Source: an uncultured Succinivibrio sp.
GTDB lineage: Bacteria; Pseudomonadota; Gammaproteobacteria; Enterobacterales; Succinivibrionaceae
DNA length: 22,032 bases
NCBI GenBank assembly: GCA_900767695.1
Contig: CAAGAC010000087.1
Location: 1 to 22,032, forward strand
Direction: 5' to 3'
The position numbers and the translations under genes are program-made. Numbering within the stretch: the stretch's first letter is position 1; each line of letters begins with the position of its first letter. The notes under the pieces were generated by a model. The model had not been told where the DNA came from and ran no database searches. It worked only from the letters and a program-made list of their open reading frames with translations. Shown in pieces: positions 1 through 6,523 of the stretch.

Positions 1-49
1 CGAGGGCGCCGACGAGGACGACGGCGAGGGCGGCAAGGACAAGAAGTAG
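1..49 (+). CDS. C-terminal tail of an unidentified protein (partial)
   Basis: An open frame enters from the left edge and ends at a TAG at 47-49. The visible tail reads EGADEDDGEGGKDKK, a low-complexity acidic and lysine-rich end of the kind seen on many cytosolic proteins. It is followed 23 bases later by a strong intrinsic terminator on the same strand, which supports a real gene end. Too little is visible to name the family. Confidence 0.6.
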   Translation, partial: EGADEDDGEGGKDKK

Positions 50-72
50 CTGTCCCGAGCCTCCAGAGGCGC

Positions 73-108
73 GGAAGCCGCGGCAAATGCCGCGGCTTCC
101 GTTTTTTT
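73..108 (+). terminator. Intrinsic terminator after the left-edge gene
   Basis: A perfect 12-bp stem (GGAAGCCGCGGC with GCCGCGGCTTCC) closes on an AAAT loop and is followed by G and seven T. The T-run lies only on the plus-strand side, so it ends the partial gene at 1-49. The convergent gene ending at 121 would read through the hairpin without a U-run. Confidence 0.9.
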
Positions 109-120
109 CGATTATTGCGA

Positions 121-1338
121 TCAGGCGCCGCTCAGGCGCCCGCGCGCCTTCTCCACAAGCACCAGCGAGAGCATGGCCTCGCAGCGGTCGCGGTTGAGCT
201 TCTCGTAGGTCCCGATGGCCGCGCCGTCCCTAAGGCCCGCGATGTCCAGGAGCCTTGCGATGTCAGCCCCGCTGCCGCCGAGCGCCTCGAACCCGGAGGG
301 CAGGCCCAGATCCTTGAAGATCCTGCGCACCGTGGCAAGGCCAGCCCTGGCGCATGACTCCGCCCCTTCAGGCTGCCCGTCCCAGGGGATCGAGAAGGCC
401 CCCGACATCAGCCTAGCCATCCTGCCGACGTCCTTGTAGAGCACGCTCTCGGCCCATGCCGGGAAGATCACGCCCACGGCCTGGCCGTGGGAGCAGTCGT
501 AGAGCTTCTTGAAGGCAAGCGCGAAGGCCTCGACCGCCTCCTCGCCGCTGCCCTCGGCCCCACAGCGGGTGTAGGCGTCGATGCCTGCTCCCATGAGGTC
601 CGAGAGCGCGTCGGTGTCGGTGGGATCTATCTCAAGCCTGCGCAGGCTTCGCACCAGCACCCTGAGCGTCGCGGCGCAGATCTCCTCGTTGAGCCCCGGG
701 CAGCCGCCGTTGAAGAAGCACTCGCACACCCTGGCGAAGATATTGGCAAAGGAGAGCCCCAGGTGCTTTGGAAAGCAGGTTACTATCTCGGGATTGCAGA
801 CGGCGAACTTCGCATAGAGGAAGTCGGACTTTAAAAGCCACAGGCCGAGCTCGCGCCCGCCCTGCGGGGGATCGTCGGTCACGGGAACGCTGTTTGAAAG
901 CTCGCTGCCGCTTCCCGGCACCGTCACCACCACGCCCATGGGCAGCGCGCCGCCCACCTCGCGCCCGCGCTCGATGCAGTCGCGGAACGGCCCCTCCCAG
1001 CAGGCGCCGGCGGCGATGGCCTTGGCGCTGCCCACGGCGCTGCCGCCGCCGATGGCGAGGACGAAGTCGAGCTGATCCTCGCGGCACATCCTGATCCCCT
1101 CCTCGATCACCGACATGCGGGTGTTCTTGAGGGCGCCGCCCAGCTCCTCGTAATCGACCCCGGCCTCGTCGCAGCTGTGCTTGACGCGCGCCAGAAGCGC
1201 CGGATCGGTAACGTTCTGCCTGCCGTAGTGGATGAGCGCGCGGGAGCCGCCCGCGAGCTTGATCTCATGCCCGACCTGCTCCTCCATCCCGCTGCCAAAG
1301 AGCACGGCGGTGTGCATCTCGGATCTGAAGCTGTCCAA
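121..1338 (-). CDS. Iron-containing alcohol dehydrogenase homologue with degenerate metal site
   Basis: The protein has the BDH/YqhD-type fold signature: an LFGSGM start, a LAIGGGS dinucleotide-loop motif, a VPGSGSE segment and YDCSHG. I prefer the TTG start at 1338 because GGAGG lies 5 bases before it and the N-terminus (MDSFRSEMHTAVLFGSG) then aligns with YqhD. A GTG at 1365 would add 9 residues. With the TTG numbering, family metal ligands Asp, His, His, His appear as N199, R203, E270 and H284, so only the last is kept. The Asp of GGGSxxDxAK is G103. Six cysteines (C181, C188, C205, C207, C213, C221) surround the lost ligands. It is probably not a normal Fe-dependent dehydrogenase. It lies 80 bases behind the AhpF-like gene on the same strand and could be its operon partner. 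The fold is near certain, the function unknown. Confidence 0.8.
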   Translation of the reverse strand: MDSFRSEMHTAVLFGSGMEEQVGHEIKLAGGSRALIHYGRQNVTDPALLARVKHSCDEAGVDYEELGGALKNTRMSVIEEGIRMCREDQLDFVLAIGGGSAVGSAKAIAAGACWEGPFRDCIERGREVGGALPMGVVVTVPGSGSELSNSVPVTDDPPQGGRELGLWLLKSDFLYAKFAVCNPEIVTCFPKHLGLSFANIFARVCECFFNGGCPGLNEEICAATLRVLVRSLRRLEIDPTDTDALSDLMGAGIDAYTRCGAEGSGEEAVEAFALAFKKLYDCSHGQAVGVIFPAWAESVLYKDVGRMARLMSGAFSIPWDGQPEGAESCARAGLATVRRIFKDLGLPSGFEALGGSGADIARLLDIAGLRDGAAIGTYEKLNRDRCEAMLSLVLVEKARGRLSGA

Positions 1339-1418
1339 TCTCTCCTCCAGGCGCAAATGCGCCACGCGGCCCTGAGGGCCTTTTTGACTTGAGATGTTAC
1401 ACGAATCGGGGGGAGGTT

Positions 1419-2024
1419 TCAGGCGCGCTCTAGGAGCGAGACCACTCGCTCAAGCGGCATGATCCCGAACTCGACGGGGAGATCGCCTGCCTTGAGGGCG
1501 GGCACGGACCTGGCACCAATCTTCCTGGCAAGGGCGGGGAAGAGCGCTGCGTCGTAGGCCTCGCAGGAGACGAGGGGATTGAGCGCGGCGGCGCGCTGGG
1601 AGGGGATCACGAGCTCGGGGCAGGCCATGCACTCGAGCGAGACCAGGATCCTCATGCTGACGGGATGTCTTATGGCCCTGATCCGTTCTGCAAGCGCAGG
1701 ATCGATCGACTGCCCCGGCCCCGAGGCATTGTAGATGGCGAGCATGAAGGCGGTGAACTCGCGCCCTCCGGGGATCCCGTGGAAGGAAAGCCCGGTCCAC
1801 ACGCCCTCCTCGTTGAGGATCCTCACGCAGGGCAGATCCTCCCCGCCGTCCGAGGACTTAAGCGAGAGCTTGGGCGTGAGCGCGCAGAGCTCGCCCATGG
1901 CCGCGAGCAGATCGCGTCCGTAGTGCGCGGACGCGCCCTGCACCTCGAGCACGAGGGGCCGCTCCATGCGCGAGAACACGCCCTGGAGCTGCCCCTCCAT
2001 CGACTGGTCGATGAAGCAGCCCAA
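1419..2024 (-). CDS. Stand-alone AhpF N-terminal domain-like dithiol protein
   Basis: The 201 residues match the tandem thioredoxin-fold N-terminal domain of AhpF, which passes electrons to AhpC. A first, motif-less half is followed by a second half with redox motif CMAC (C132, C135), LNP after the next helix and a cis-Pro SVPAL (P175). Full AhpF is about 520 residues; the FAD and NADH domains are absent here. A separate reductase must therefore supply electrons, as in the known Clostridium pasteurianum Cp20/Cp34 arrangement. The start is unusual: a TTG at 2024 directly follows the ahpC stop codon in the same frame. The only other early start is ATG at 2000, inside a hairpin and without a ribosome-binding site. 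Alignment with AhpF begins at about residue 4, favouring the TTG or readthrough. Confidence 0.85.
   Translation of the reverse strand: MGCFIDQSMEGQLQGVFSRMERPLVLEVQGASAHYGRDLLAAMGELCALTPKLSLKSSDGGEDLPCVRILNEEGVWTGLSFHGIPGGREFTAFMLAIYNASGPGQSIDPALAERIRAIRHPVSMRILVSLECMACPELVIPSQRAAALNPLVSCEAYDAALFPALARKIGARSVPALKAGDLPVEFGIMPLERVVSLLERA
1988..2020 (-). promoter_or_regulatory. RNA hairpin just after the ahpC stop codon
   Basis: In the mRNA sense, four bases after the UGA, GCTGC pairs with GCAGC. Inside it, CATCGA pairs perfectly with TCGATG around a CCAG loop; the two stems are separated by 2 and 5 unpaired bases. It covers the internal ATG at 2000. Such a structure could influence stop readthrough, reinitiation or stability. 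The loop lacks the GGUC-type feature of bacterial SECIS elements. Confidence 0.5.
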
Positions 2025-2588
2025 TCAGAGCCTGCCGACCAGGTCAAGCGACGGCTTGAGCGTCGCCGCCCCCGGATGCCAGTTGGCCGGACAGACGTTG
2101 TCGCCATGCTCGCGGACGAACTCAAGCGCCTCGACGCGGCGGAGGACCTCGGCGGCGTTGCGGCCGATGCTGCCGTCCACGACCTCGAAGGCGCGCACGC
2201 GCAGATCGGGATCGATGATGAGCGTGGCGCGCTGCGCGGTGCCGGTCGCCTCGTCAAGCACCCCGAAGGCGCGGGCGAGCGCCCCGTTGCGGTCGGCCTG
2301 CATCGGGTAGCGCAGCGCGCGGATGGTCTCGGTCGCGTCGGCCCAGGCCTTGTGGACGAACTGCGAGTCGGTGGAGGCGGAGAAGACGGCGCAGCCGGCC
2401 TTCTCGAAGCCGTCGAGGCTGGCGTTCAGATCCGAAAGTTCGGTCGGGCAGACGAAGGTGAAGTCGGCAGGATAGAAGAGGATCACGCTCCACTTGCCCT
2501 TGAGCGAGCCAAGGGAGATCTCGGTGAGCTTTCCCGCATGGTAGGCGGGGATGGTGAGATCGGGAAGCTGTTGGTTGAGTTGAGGCAT
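2025..2588 (-). CDS. ahpC: Alkyl hydroperoxide reductase subunit C (2-Cys peroxiredoxin)
   Basis: This 187-residue peroxiredoxin reduces H2O2, organic peroxides and possibly peroxynitrite in the cytosol. The peroxidatic cysteine C47 is in FYPADFTFVCPTE and the resolving cysteine C166 in DNVCPANW. The C-terminal PSLDLVGRL matches the normal end of AhpC, so the protein terminates where expected. Length equals that of E. coli AhpC. The ATG at 2588 is chosen because AAGGAG precedes it by about 6 bases; a TTG 8 codons upstream is in frame but lacks such a site. The UGA stop is followed immediately and in frame by the AhpF-domain gene. Confidence 0.97.
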   Translation of the reverse strand: MPQLNQQLPDLTIPAYHAGKLTEISLGSLKGKWSVILFYPADFTFVCPTELSDLNASLDGFEKAGCAVFSASTDSQFVHKAWADATETIRALRYPMQADRNGALARAFGVLDEATGTAQRATLIIDPDLRVRAFEVVDGSIGRNAAEVLRRVEALEFVREHGDNVCPANWHPGAATLKPSLDLVGRL

Positions 2589-2962
2589 GTTGTGCTCCTT
2601 GTTATTGGTCAATGTTGTTTTTGTTATAGCTTGCTAATAACAGTTCCTATTATATATACCAACCAAGGTTCCTCGCCTCTTTGCAAAACAATATCACGTG
2701 CGTGGATAAGGACTTGAAGGGGTGGATCACACCTTGCCTCATTTCCGTGACAAGGCATCAAAGGCGGCTCAAAAAGGTTCGTGCCGGGCGCCTTTTGGTG
2801 CCTGCTGATCCCCCGCCGCCCTTTTTCGTTAAAAACATGAAAAGGCGCTTGCGCATCCTGCTGGATCATCTAACATTGAGCACAACCAAATTTGGGCGGA
2901 ATCGCCCTGTTGGAGGGCGGCCCGCGGCCGCCGATGTTCAATCCTGCTGGAGATGTACTGAA
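2589..2962. promoter_or_regulatory. Divergent promoter region between ahpC and potG
   Basis: No gene is supported in these 374 bases. The part next to ahpC (2610-2700) is AT-rich compared with the genome. On the minus strand it contains a TATAAT hexamer (2648-2653) that could serve ahpC, without a good -35. On the potG side, TTGCGC and TAACAT at about 2849 to 2876 are a weak promoter candidate with a 16-base spacer. A short stem GGGCG/CGCCC at 2895-2908 lies in the presumed potG leader. None of these is strong. Confidence 0.4.
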
Positions 2963-4201
2963 GTGGAAGCTTCACAGCGCTCGGGCGCCGCGGCCGCAAA
3001 GCCGCAGGACCCCTCACCGGCGGCAAAGGAGCAGAAGCCCGCCGCAAAGAACACCCACCGCCCCGGCGATCTGCCGGGCCAGAAGGCCTCCCCTGTCGAG
3101 CAGCACAAGAAGCCGATCCTCGAGATCACCGACCTCACCAAGAAGTTCGGAGACTTCAGCGCCGTGAACGGCGTCGACCTCACCGTCTACGAGGGCGAGA
3201 TCTTCGCGCTGCTGGGATCGTCGGGCTGCGGCAAGTCGACCCTCCTGAGGATGCTGGCAGGCTTCGAGACCCCGACCTCGGGCTCGATCCTGCTTGAGGG
3301 CAGGAACATCGTCGACATCCCGCCCTACAAGCGCACCATCAACATGATGTTCCAGTCCTACGCGCTCTTCCCCAACATGAACGTGCGCCAGAACATCGCC
3401 TTCGGCCTCAAGCAGGAGCACCTGAAGAAGAGCGTCATCGACGAGCGCGTCGACAAGATGCTAAAGCTCGTGCACATGGAGTCCTTCGTCGACCGCAAGC
3501 CCTACCAGCTCTCTGGCGGCCAGAGGCAGCGCGTGGCGCTGGCCCGCTCGCTTGCAAAGGAGCCCAGGCTCCTGCTCCTTGACGAGCCGATGGGCGCCCT
3601 GGACAAGAAGCTCCGCGAGCAGATGCGGTTGGAGCTTGTCGACATCATCAACACCGTCGGCGTGACCTGCATCATGGTGACCCACGATCAGGAGGAGGCC
3701 ATGACCATGGCCGACCGCATCGCGATCATGGACCGCGGCGAATTCGTCCAGATAGGCGGCCCGCGCGAGATCTACGAGAACCCCAACTGCCGCTTCAGCG
3801 CCGAGTTCATAGGCTCCGTGAACCTCTTCGACTGCACCCTGATCTCCTCTGACCAGAAGCACTCGCTCATCCACTCCGAGGACTTCCCGCTCCCCATCGA
3901 GCTCGGGCACGACATCGACCTTGCCGACGGCATGCCGCTGACCATCGCGCTGCGCCCCGAGAAGGTCTACATCTCGAAGACCCCCGACGAGGACTCCGGC
4001 CGCCCGAACAGCTGCGAGGGCGACGTCGAGAACATCGCCTACCTCGGCGACATCTCCATCTACTACGTGAGGCTGCCCTCCGGAAGGCTCGTCGCCTCGA
4101 CGCTTCCCAACGTCGACCGCTTCAAGACCGGCCTTCCCATCTGGGACGACCACGTGTACCTGAGCTGGGACCCCGAGTCCTGCATTGCGCTGACCATCTG
4201 A
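2963..4201 (+). CDS. potG: Putrescine ABC transporter ATP-binding protein PotG
   Basis: This ATPase powers putrescine import with PotH and PotI at the inner membrane. Visible motifs, numbered from the GTG at 2963, are Walker A GSSGCGKST (85-93), Q-loop MFQSYALFP (Q131), signature LSGGQRQRVALARS (183 on), Walker B LLLLDEP (203-209), HDQEEAMT, and a C-terminal regulatory TOBE-like region (ALRPEK, AYLGDISIYYVRL, ESCIALTI) as in E. coli PotG. GTG is chosen because GGAG precedes it and the open frame upstream is not protein-like. The product has 412 residues against 377 in E. coli; the excess is an Ala/Pro/Lys-rich tail of about 50 residues before ILEITDL. It is followed by potH after 16 bases. 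Confidence 0.93.
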   Translation: MEASQRSGAAAAKPQDPSPAAKEQKPAAKNTHRPGDLPGQKASPVEQHKKPILEITDLTKKFGDFSAVNGVDLTVYEGEIFALLGSSGCGKSTLLRMLAGFETPTSGSILLEGRNIVDIPPYKRTINMMFQSYALFPNMNVRQNIAFGLKQEHLKKSVIDERVDKMLKLVHMESFVDRKPYQLSGGQRQRVALARSLAKEPRLLLLDEPMGALDKKLREQMRLELVDIINTVGVTCIMVTHDQEEAMTMADRIAIMDRGEFVQIGGPREIYENPNCRFSAEFIGSVNLFDCTLISSDQKHSLIHSEDFPLPIELGHDIDLADGMPLTIALRPEKVYISKTPDEDSGRPNSCEGDVENIAYLGDISIYYVRLPSGRLVASTLPNVDRFKTGLPIWDDHVYLSWDPESCIALTI

Positions 4202-4217
4202 CGCTGGAGGCTTTGCA

Positions 4218-5213
4218 ATGCCCATATCCGCACTGAACGCCACGCAGGCGCTTATACGGCGCAAGCTCAACATGAGCCCGCGCAGGCGCCGCAACCGCAA
4301 GGCCGAGCTGCTGCTAGCCCGCCGCAAGGTCACCTGGCGCGAGAGGCTCGTGATCCTGGTGCCCTACCTGTGGATGATCCTGTTCTTCCTGATGCCGTTC
4401 CTGATCATCTTCAAGATCTCGCTCTCGGTGACGGAGATAGCCATCCCGCCCTACTCCCCGATCGTCACCTTCGAGGAAGGGGCGATGCAGATCATCCTGC
4501 ACCTGGAGAACTACACCTTCATCTTCACGGACGAGAACGGGACCTACATGAAGTCCTACCTCAAGTCCCTTGAGGTCGCGTCATTCTCCACGCTCCTTTG
4601 CCTGTTCATCGGCTACCCCATCGCCTGGGCGCTCTCAAAGTGCCGCCCTGCAACGCGCAACATCATGTTCATGCTCCTCATCATGCCGAGCTGGACCTCG
4701 TTCGTGGTGCGCATCTACGCCTGGATGGCCCTCCTGAAGAAGGACGGCCTCATCAACGACGTGCTGATGGCGCTGGGGATAATCGACAGCCCGATCCACA
4801 TGCTGCAGACGGATTTCGCTGTCTACGTGGGCATCGTCTACTGCTACCTGCCCTACATGGTGCTGCCGCTGTTCACGGCGCTTTTGAAGGTTGACTACAC
4901 GCTAATCGAGGCTGCCTACGACCTTGGCGCCCGCCCGGTGAAGACCTTCTTCTCGGTGCTGGTGCCGCAGACTAGGAGCGGCATCATCGCCGGATCGATG
5001 CTCGTCTTCATCCCGGCGCTTGGCGAGTACGTCATCCCCGAGCTCCTTGGCGGCAAGGGGTCGATCCTCATCGGCCGCATCCTCTGGCAGGAGTTCTTCA
5101 ACAACCGCGACTGGCCGCTGGCCTCGGCGGTGGCGATCGTCATGCTGACGATCCTCGCCATCCCGATCGTCATCTTCTTCAAGTCGCAGAGAAAGAAGGC
5201 GGAGGCCGCATGA
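4218..5213 (+). CDS. potH: Putrescine ABC transporter permease PotH
   Basis: An inner-membrane permease of 331 residues with about six membrane segments. It shares long near-identical stretches with E. coli PotH, such as MPSWTSFVVRIYAWM, GSMLVFIPALGEYVIPELLGG and LWQEFFNNRDWP. The EAA loop that contacts the ATPase is EAAYDLGARPVKTFF. The ATG at 4218 has GGAGG 7 bases upstream. An arginine/lysine-rich N-terminal stretch (MSPRRRRNRK, ATG at 4273) precedes the first membrane helix. The stop overlaps the potI start as ATGA, showing translational coupling. Confidence 0.94.
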   Translation: MPISALNATQALIRRKLNMSPRRRRNRKAELLLARRKVTWRERLVILVPYLWMILFFLMPFLIIFKISLSVTEIAIPPYSPIVTFEEGAMQIILHLENYTFIFTDENGTYMKSYLKSLEVASFSTLLCLFIGYPIAWALSKCRPATRNIMFMLLIMPSWTSFVVRIYAWMALLKKDGLINDVLMALGIIDSPIHMLQTDFAVYVGIVYCYLPYMVLPLFTALLKVDYTLIEAAYDLGARPVKTFFSVLVPQTRSGIIAGSMLVFIPALGEYVIPELLGGKGSILIGRILWQEFFNNRDWPLASAVAIVMLTILAIPIVIFFKSQRKKAEAA

Positions 5214-6112
5214 TGAAGGGATTTCTAAGGCAGCACGGGGCCTCGGGCATCGCCAAGGCGGTTATCCTGCTTCTGGCCCTCATCTTCCTCTACACCCCGA
5301 TCATGACCCTGGTGGTGTACTCGTTCAACGAGTCGAAGATGGTCACCATATGGACCAACTTCTCGCTGCACTGGTACAACGTCCTCGTGCACGACTCGGC
5401 CATCATCTCGGCGCTGTGCATGTCGCTCACCATCGCGGTGATGGCGGCCGCCGCGTCGGTCGTCATCGGCACCATGGCCGCCTTCGTGATGGTGCGCGTG
5501 CGCCACTTCGCGGGCGAGTCGGCGTTCATGCTCTTCATGACCGCCCCGATGGTGCTCCCCGAGGTCATCACCGGCCTGGCGCTACTGCTCCTCTACGTCA
5601 CCCTGGGCGACTTCATCCCGGTCTTTGCCGACCGCGGCATCGTCGCCATCTGGGTCGCGCACGTGACCTTCTGCTCGGCCTACGCCACCGTGGTGATCCG
5701 CTCGCGCTTCATCGAGCTTGACACCTCGGTCGAGGAGGCCGCCAAGGATCTGGGCGCGGGCCCGATGAAGGTGTTCTTCGCGATCATGCTGCCCTCGCTG
5801 ATGCCTGCCGAGGTCGCGGCCTTCCTGCTCTCGTTCACGATGTCGATGGACGATCTGGTCATCACCAGCTTCATCGCGGGCCCCGAGTCCACGACGCTGC
5901 CGATGCTGATCTTCTCGTCGATCCGCCGCGGCCTCTCGCCCGAGATCAACGCCCTGGCCGCCATCATCATCTTCGTGGCGTCCATCGGCACCTTCATCGG
6001 CTGGCTCTCGATGGTGAGGAAGCAGAAGCGCATCGCCGCCGATCAGGCCAAGGCCAAGGCCGAGGCCAAGCGCGAGCGCGAGACCTCGATGCTCGGAGGC
6101 GTGCACGGCTAG
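5210..6112 (+). CDS. potI: Putrescine ABC transporter permease PotI
   Basis: The second permease subunit, 300 residues, resembles PotI: LYTPIMTLVVYSFNESKMVTIW at the start, TAPMVLPEVITGL, the EAA loop EEAAKDLGAGPMKVFF, and SMDDLVITSFIAGP. Two adjacent ATGs (5210 and 5213) are possible; GGAGG at 5201-5205 is 4 or 7 bases away, so 5213 has the better spacing. The C-terminus carries a charged Ala/Lys-rich cytoplasmic tail. The operon ends here with a terminator. No periplasmic binding protein PotF is encoded with it. Confidence 0.94.
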   Translation: MMKGFLRQHGASGIAKAVILLLALIFLYTPIMTLVVYSFNESKMVTIWTNFSLHWYNVLVHDSAIISALCMSLTIAVMAAAASVVIGTMAAFVMVRVRHFAGESAFMLFMTAPMVLPEVITGLALLLLYVTLGDFIPVFADRGIVAIWVAHVTFCSAYATVVIRSRFIELDTSVEEAAKDLGAGPMKVFFAIMLPSLMPAEVAAFLLSFTMSMDDLVITSFIAGPESTTLPMLIFSSIRRGLSPEINALAAIIIFVASIGTFIGWLSMVRKQKRIAADQAKAKAEAKRERETSMLGGVHG

Positions 6113-6131
6113 AAGCCGCAACCATCTCCAT

Positions 6132-6159
6132 AAAGGCCCCGGCAAGACCGGAGCCTTTT
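6132..6159 (+). terminator. Terminator of potGHI
   Basis: AAAGGC plus CCGG pairs with CCGG plus GCCTTT around CAAGA with one C/A mismatch, ending in TTTT. It begins 20 bases after the potI stop. Confidence 0.8.
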
Positions 6160-6470
6160 GCTGTCCGCCCCGCGTGCTGAGTGCCAAAGGCCTAACCCAC
6201 ATCGCATCCCTGCCATTCAGCTCTCCCGCGCACGCTCATCCTTGCCTACCTTCAAAGGCGGCGAAAGACGCACCCTTCCCCAGGCCTGGCGATCAGGAGC
6301 GCGAGGCGGCAGCGGGAATTGGAGAGACGCGCGGTATTTTCCGGCGCCTCGGTCAACGGCGATGCGCTGGGCCAATAGAAGAAGATGATGGAGTTGCAGG
6401 TCTTGGTAGTTGAAGCTTGCGTAGGAGGCGTCGAAAGCAGGCGGCTCCCGCCTTCAGCTTTCAGGCATAA
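6160..6470. other. Gene-free interval between two convergent terminators
   Basis: About 310 bases lie between the potI terminator and the patA terminator. Short open frames exist on the plus strand but show no recognisable protein features or good ribosome-binding sites. The only clear structure is a hairpin at 6433-6462: GAAAGC/GCTTTC and AGGCGG/CCGCCT around CTC with a 3-base bulge. It could be a second barrier to transcription or a small-RNA end. Confidence 0.5.
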
Positions 6471-6495
6471 GAAAACCGGGGGACGCCCCCGGTTT
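6471..6495 (-). terminator. Terminator of patA
   Basis: AAACCGGGGG pairs perfectly with CCCCCGGTTT over 10 bp around a 3-base loop. On the minus strand it continues TTCTTATG, a modest T-rich end. It lies 29 bases after the patA stop. Confidence 0.8.
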
Positions 6496-6523
6496 GATGC
6501 AGTTATGGATGGGTTACTGGCTG

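Noticed and set aside
1368..1385. Hairpin GGCCC-TGA-GGGCC plus TTTTT as a terminator
   Set aside because: It faces the plus strand, where no gene precedes it; for the minus-strand genes here there is no U-run after the stem.
2022..2027. UGA between ahpC and the AhpF-domain gene as a selenocysteine codon
   Set aside because: The UGA is at the normal AhpC C-terminus rather than at a catalytic cysteine position, and the hairpin loop lacks bacterial SECIS features.
2620..2655. OxyR-type operator upstream of ahpC
   Set aside because: On the minus strand ATAG-N7-TATT-N7-TATA has the right spacing but only one quarter-site matches the ATAG/CTAT consensus well; too weak in AT-rich DNA.
2681..2962. 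Extended PotG start at 2681
   Set aside because: The extra 94 residues are not protein-like, no ribosome-binding site is seen, and the segment overlaps the divergent promoter region.
3461..4333. Long minus-strand open frame opposite potG
   Set aside because: It is an antisense shadow of a clear ABC ATPase; the composition (Val/Asp/Gly/His rich) is typical of reversed GC-rich coding sequence.
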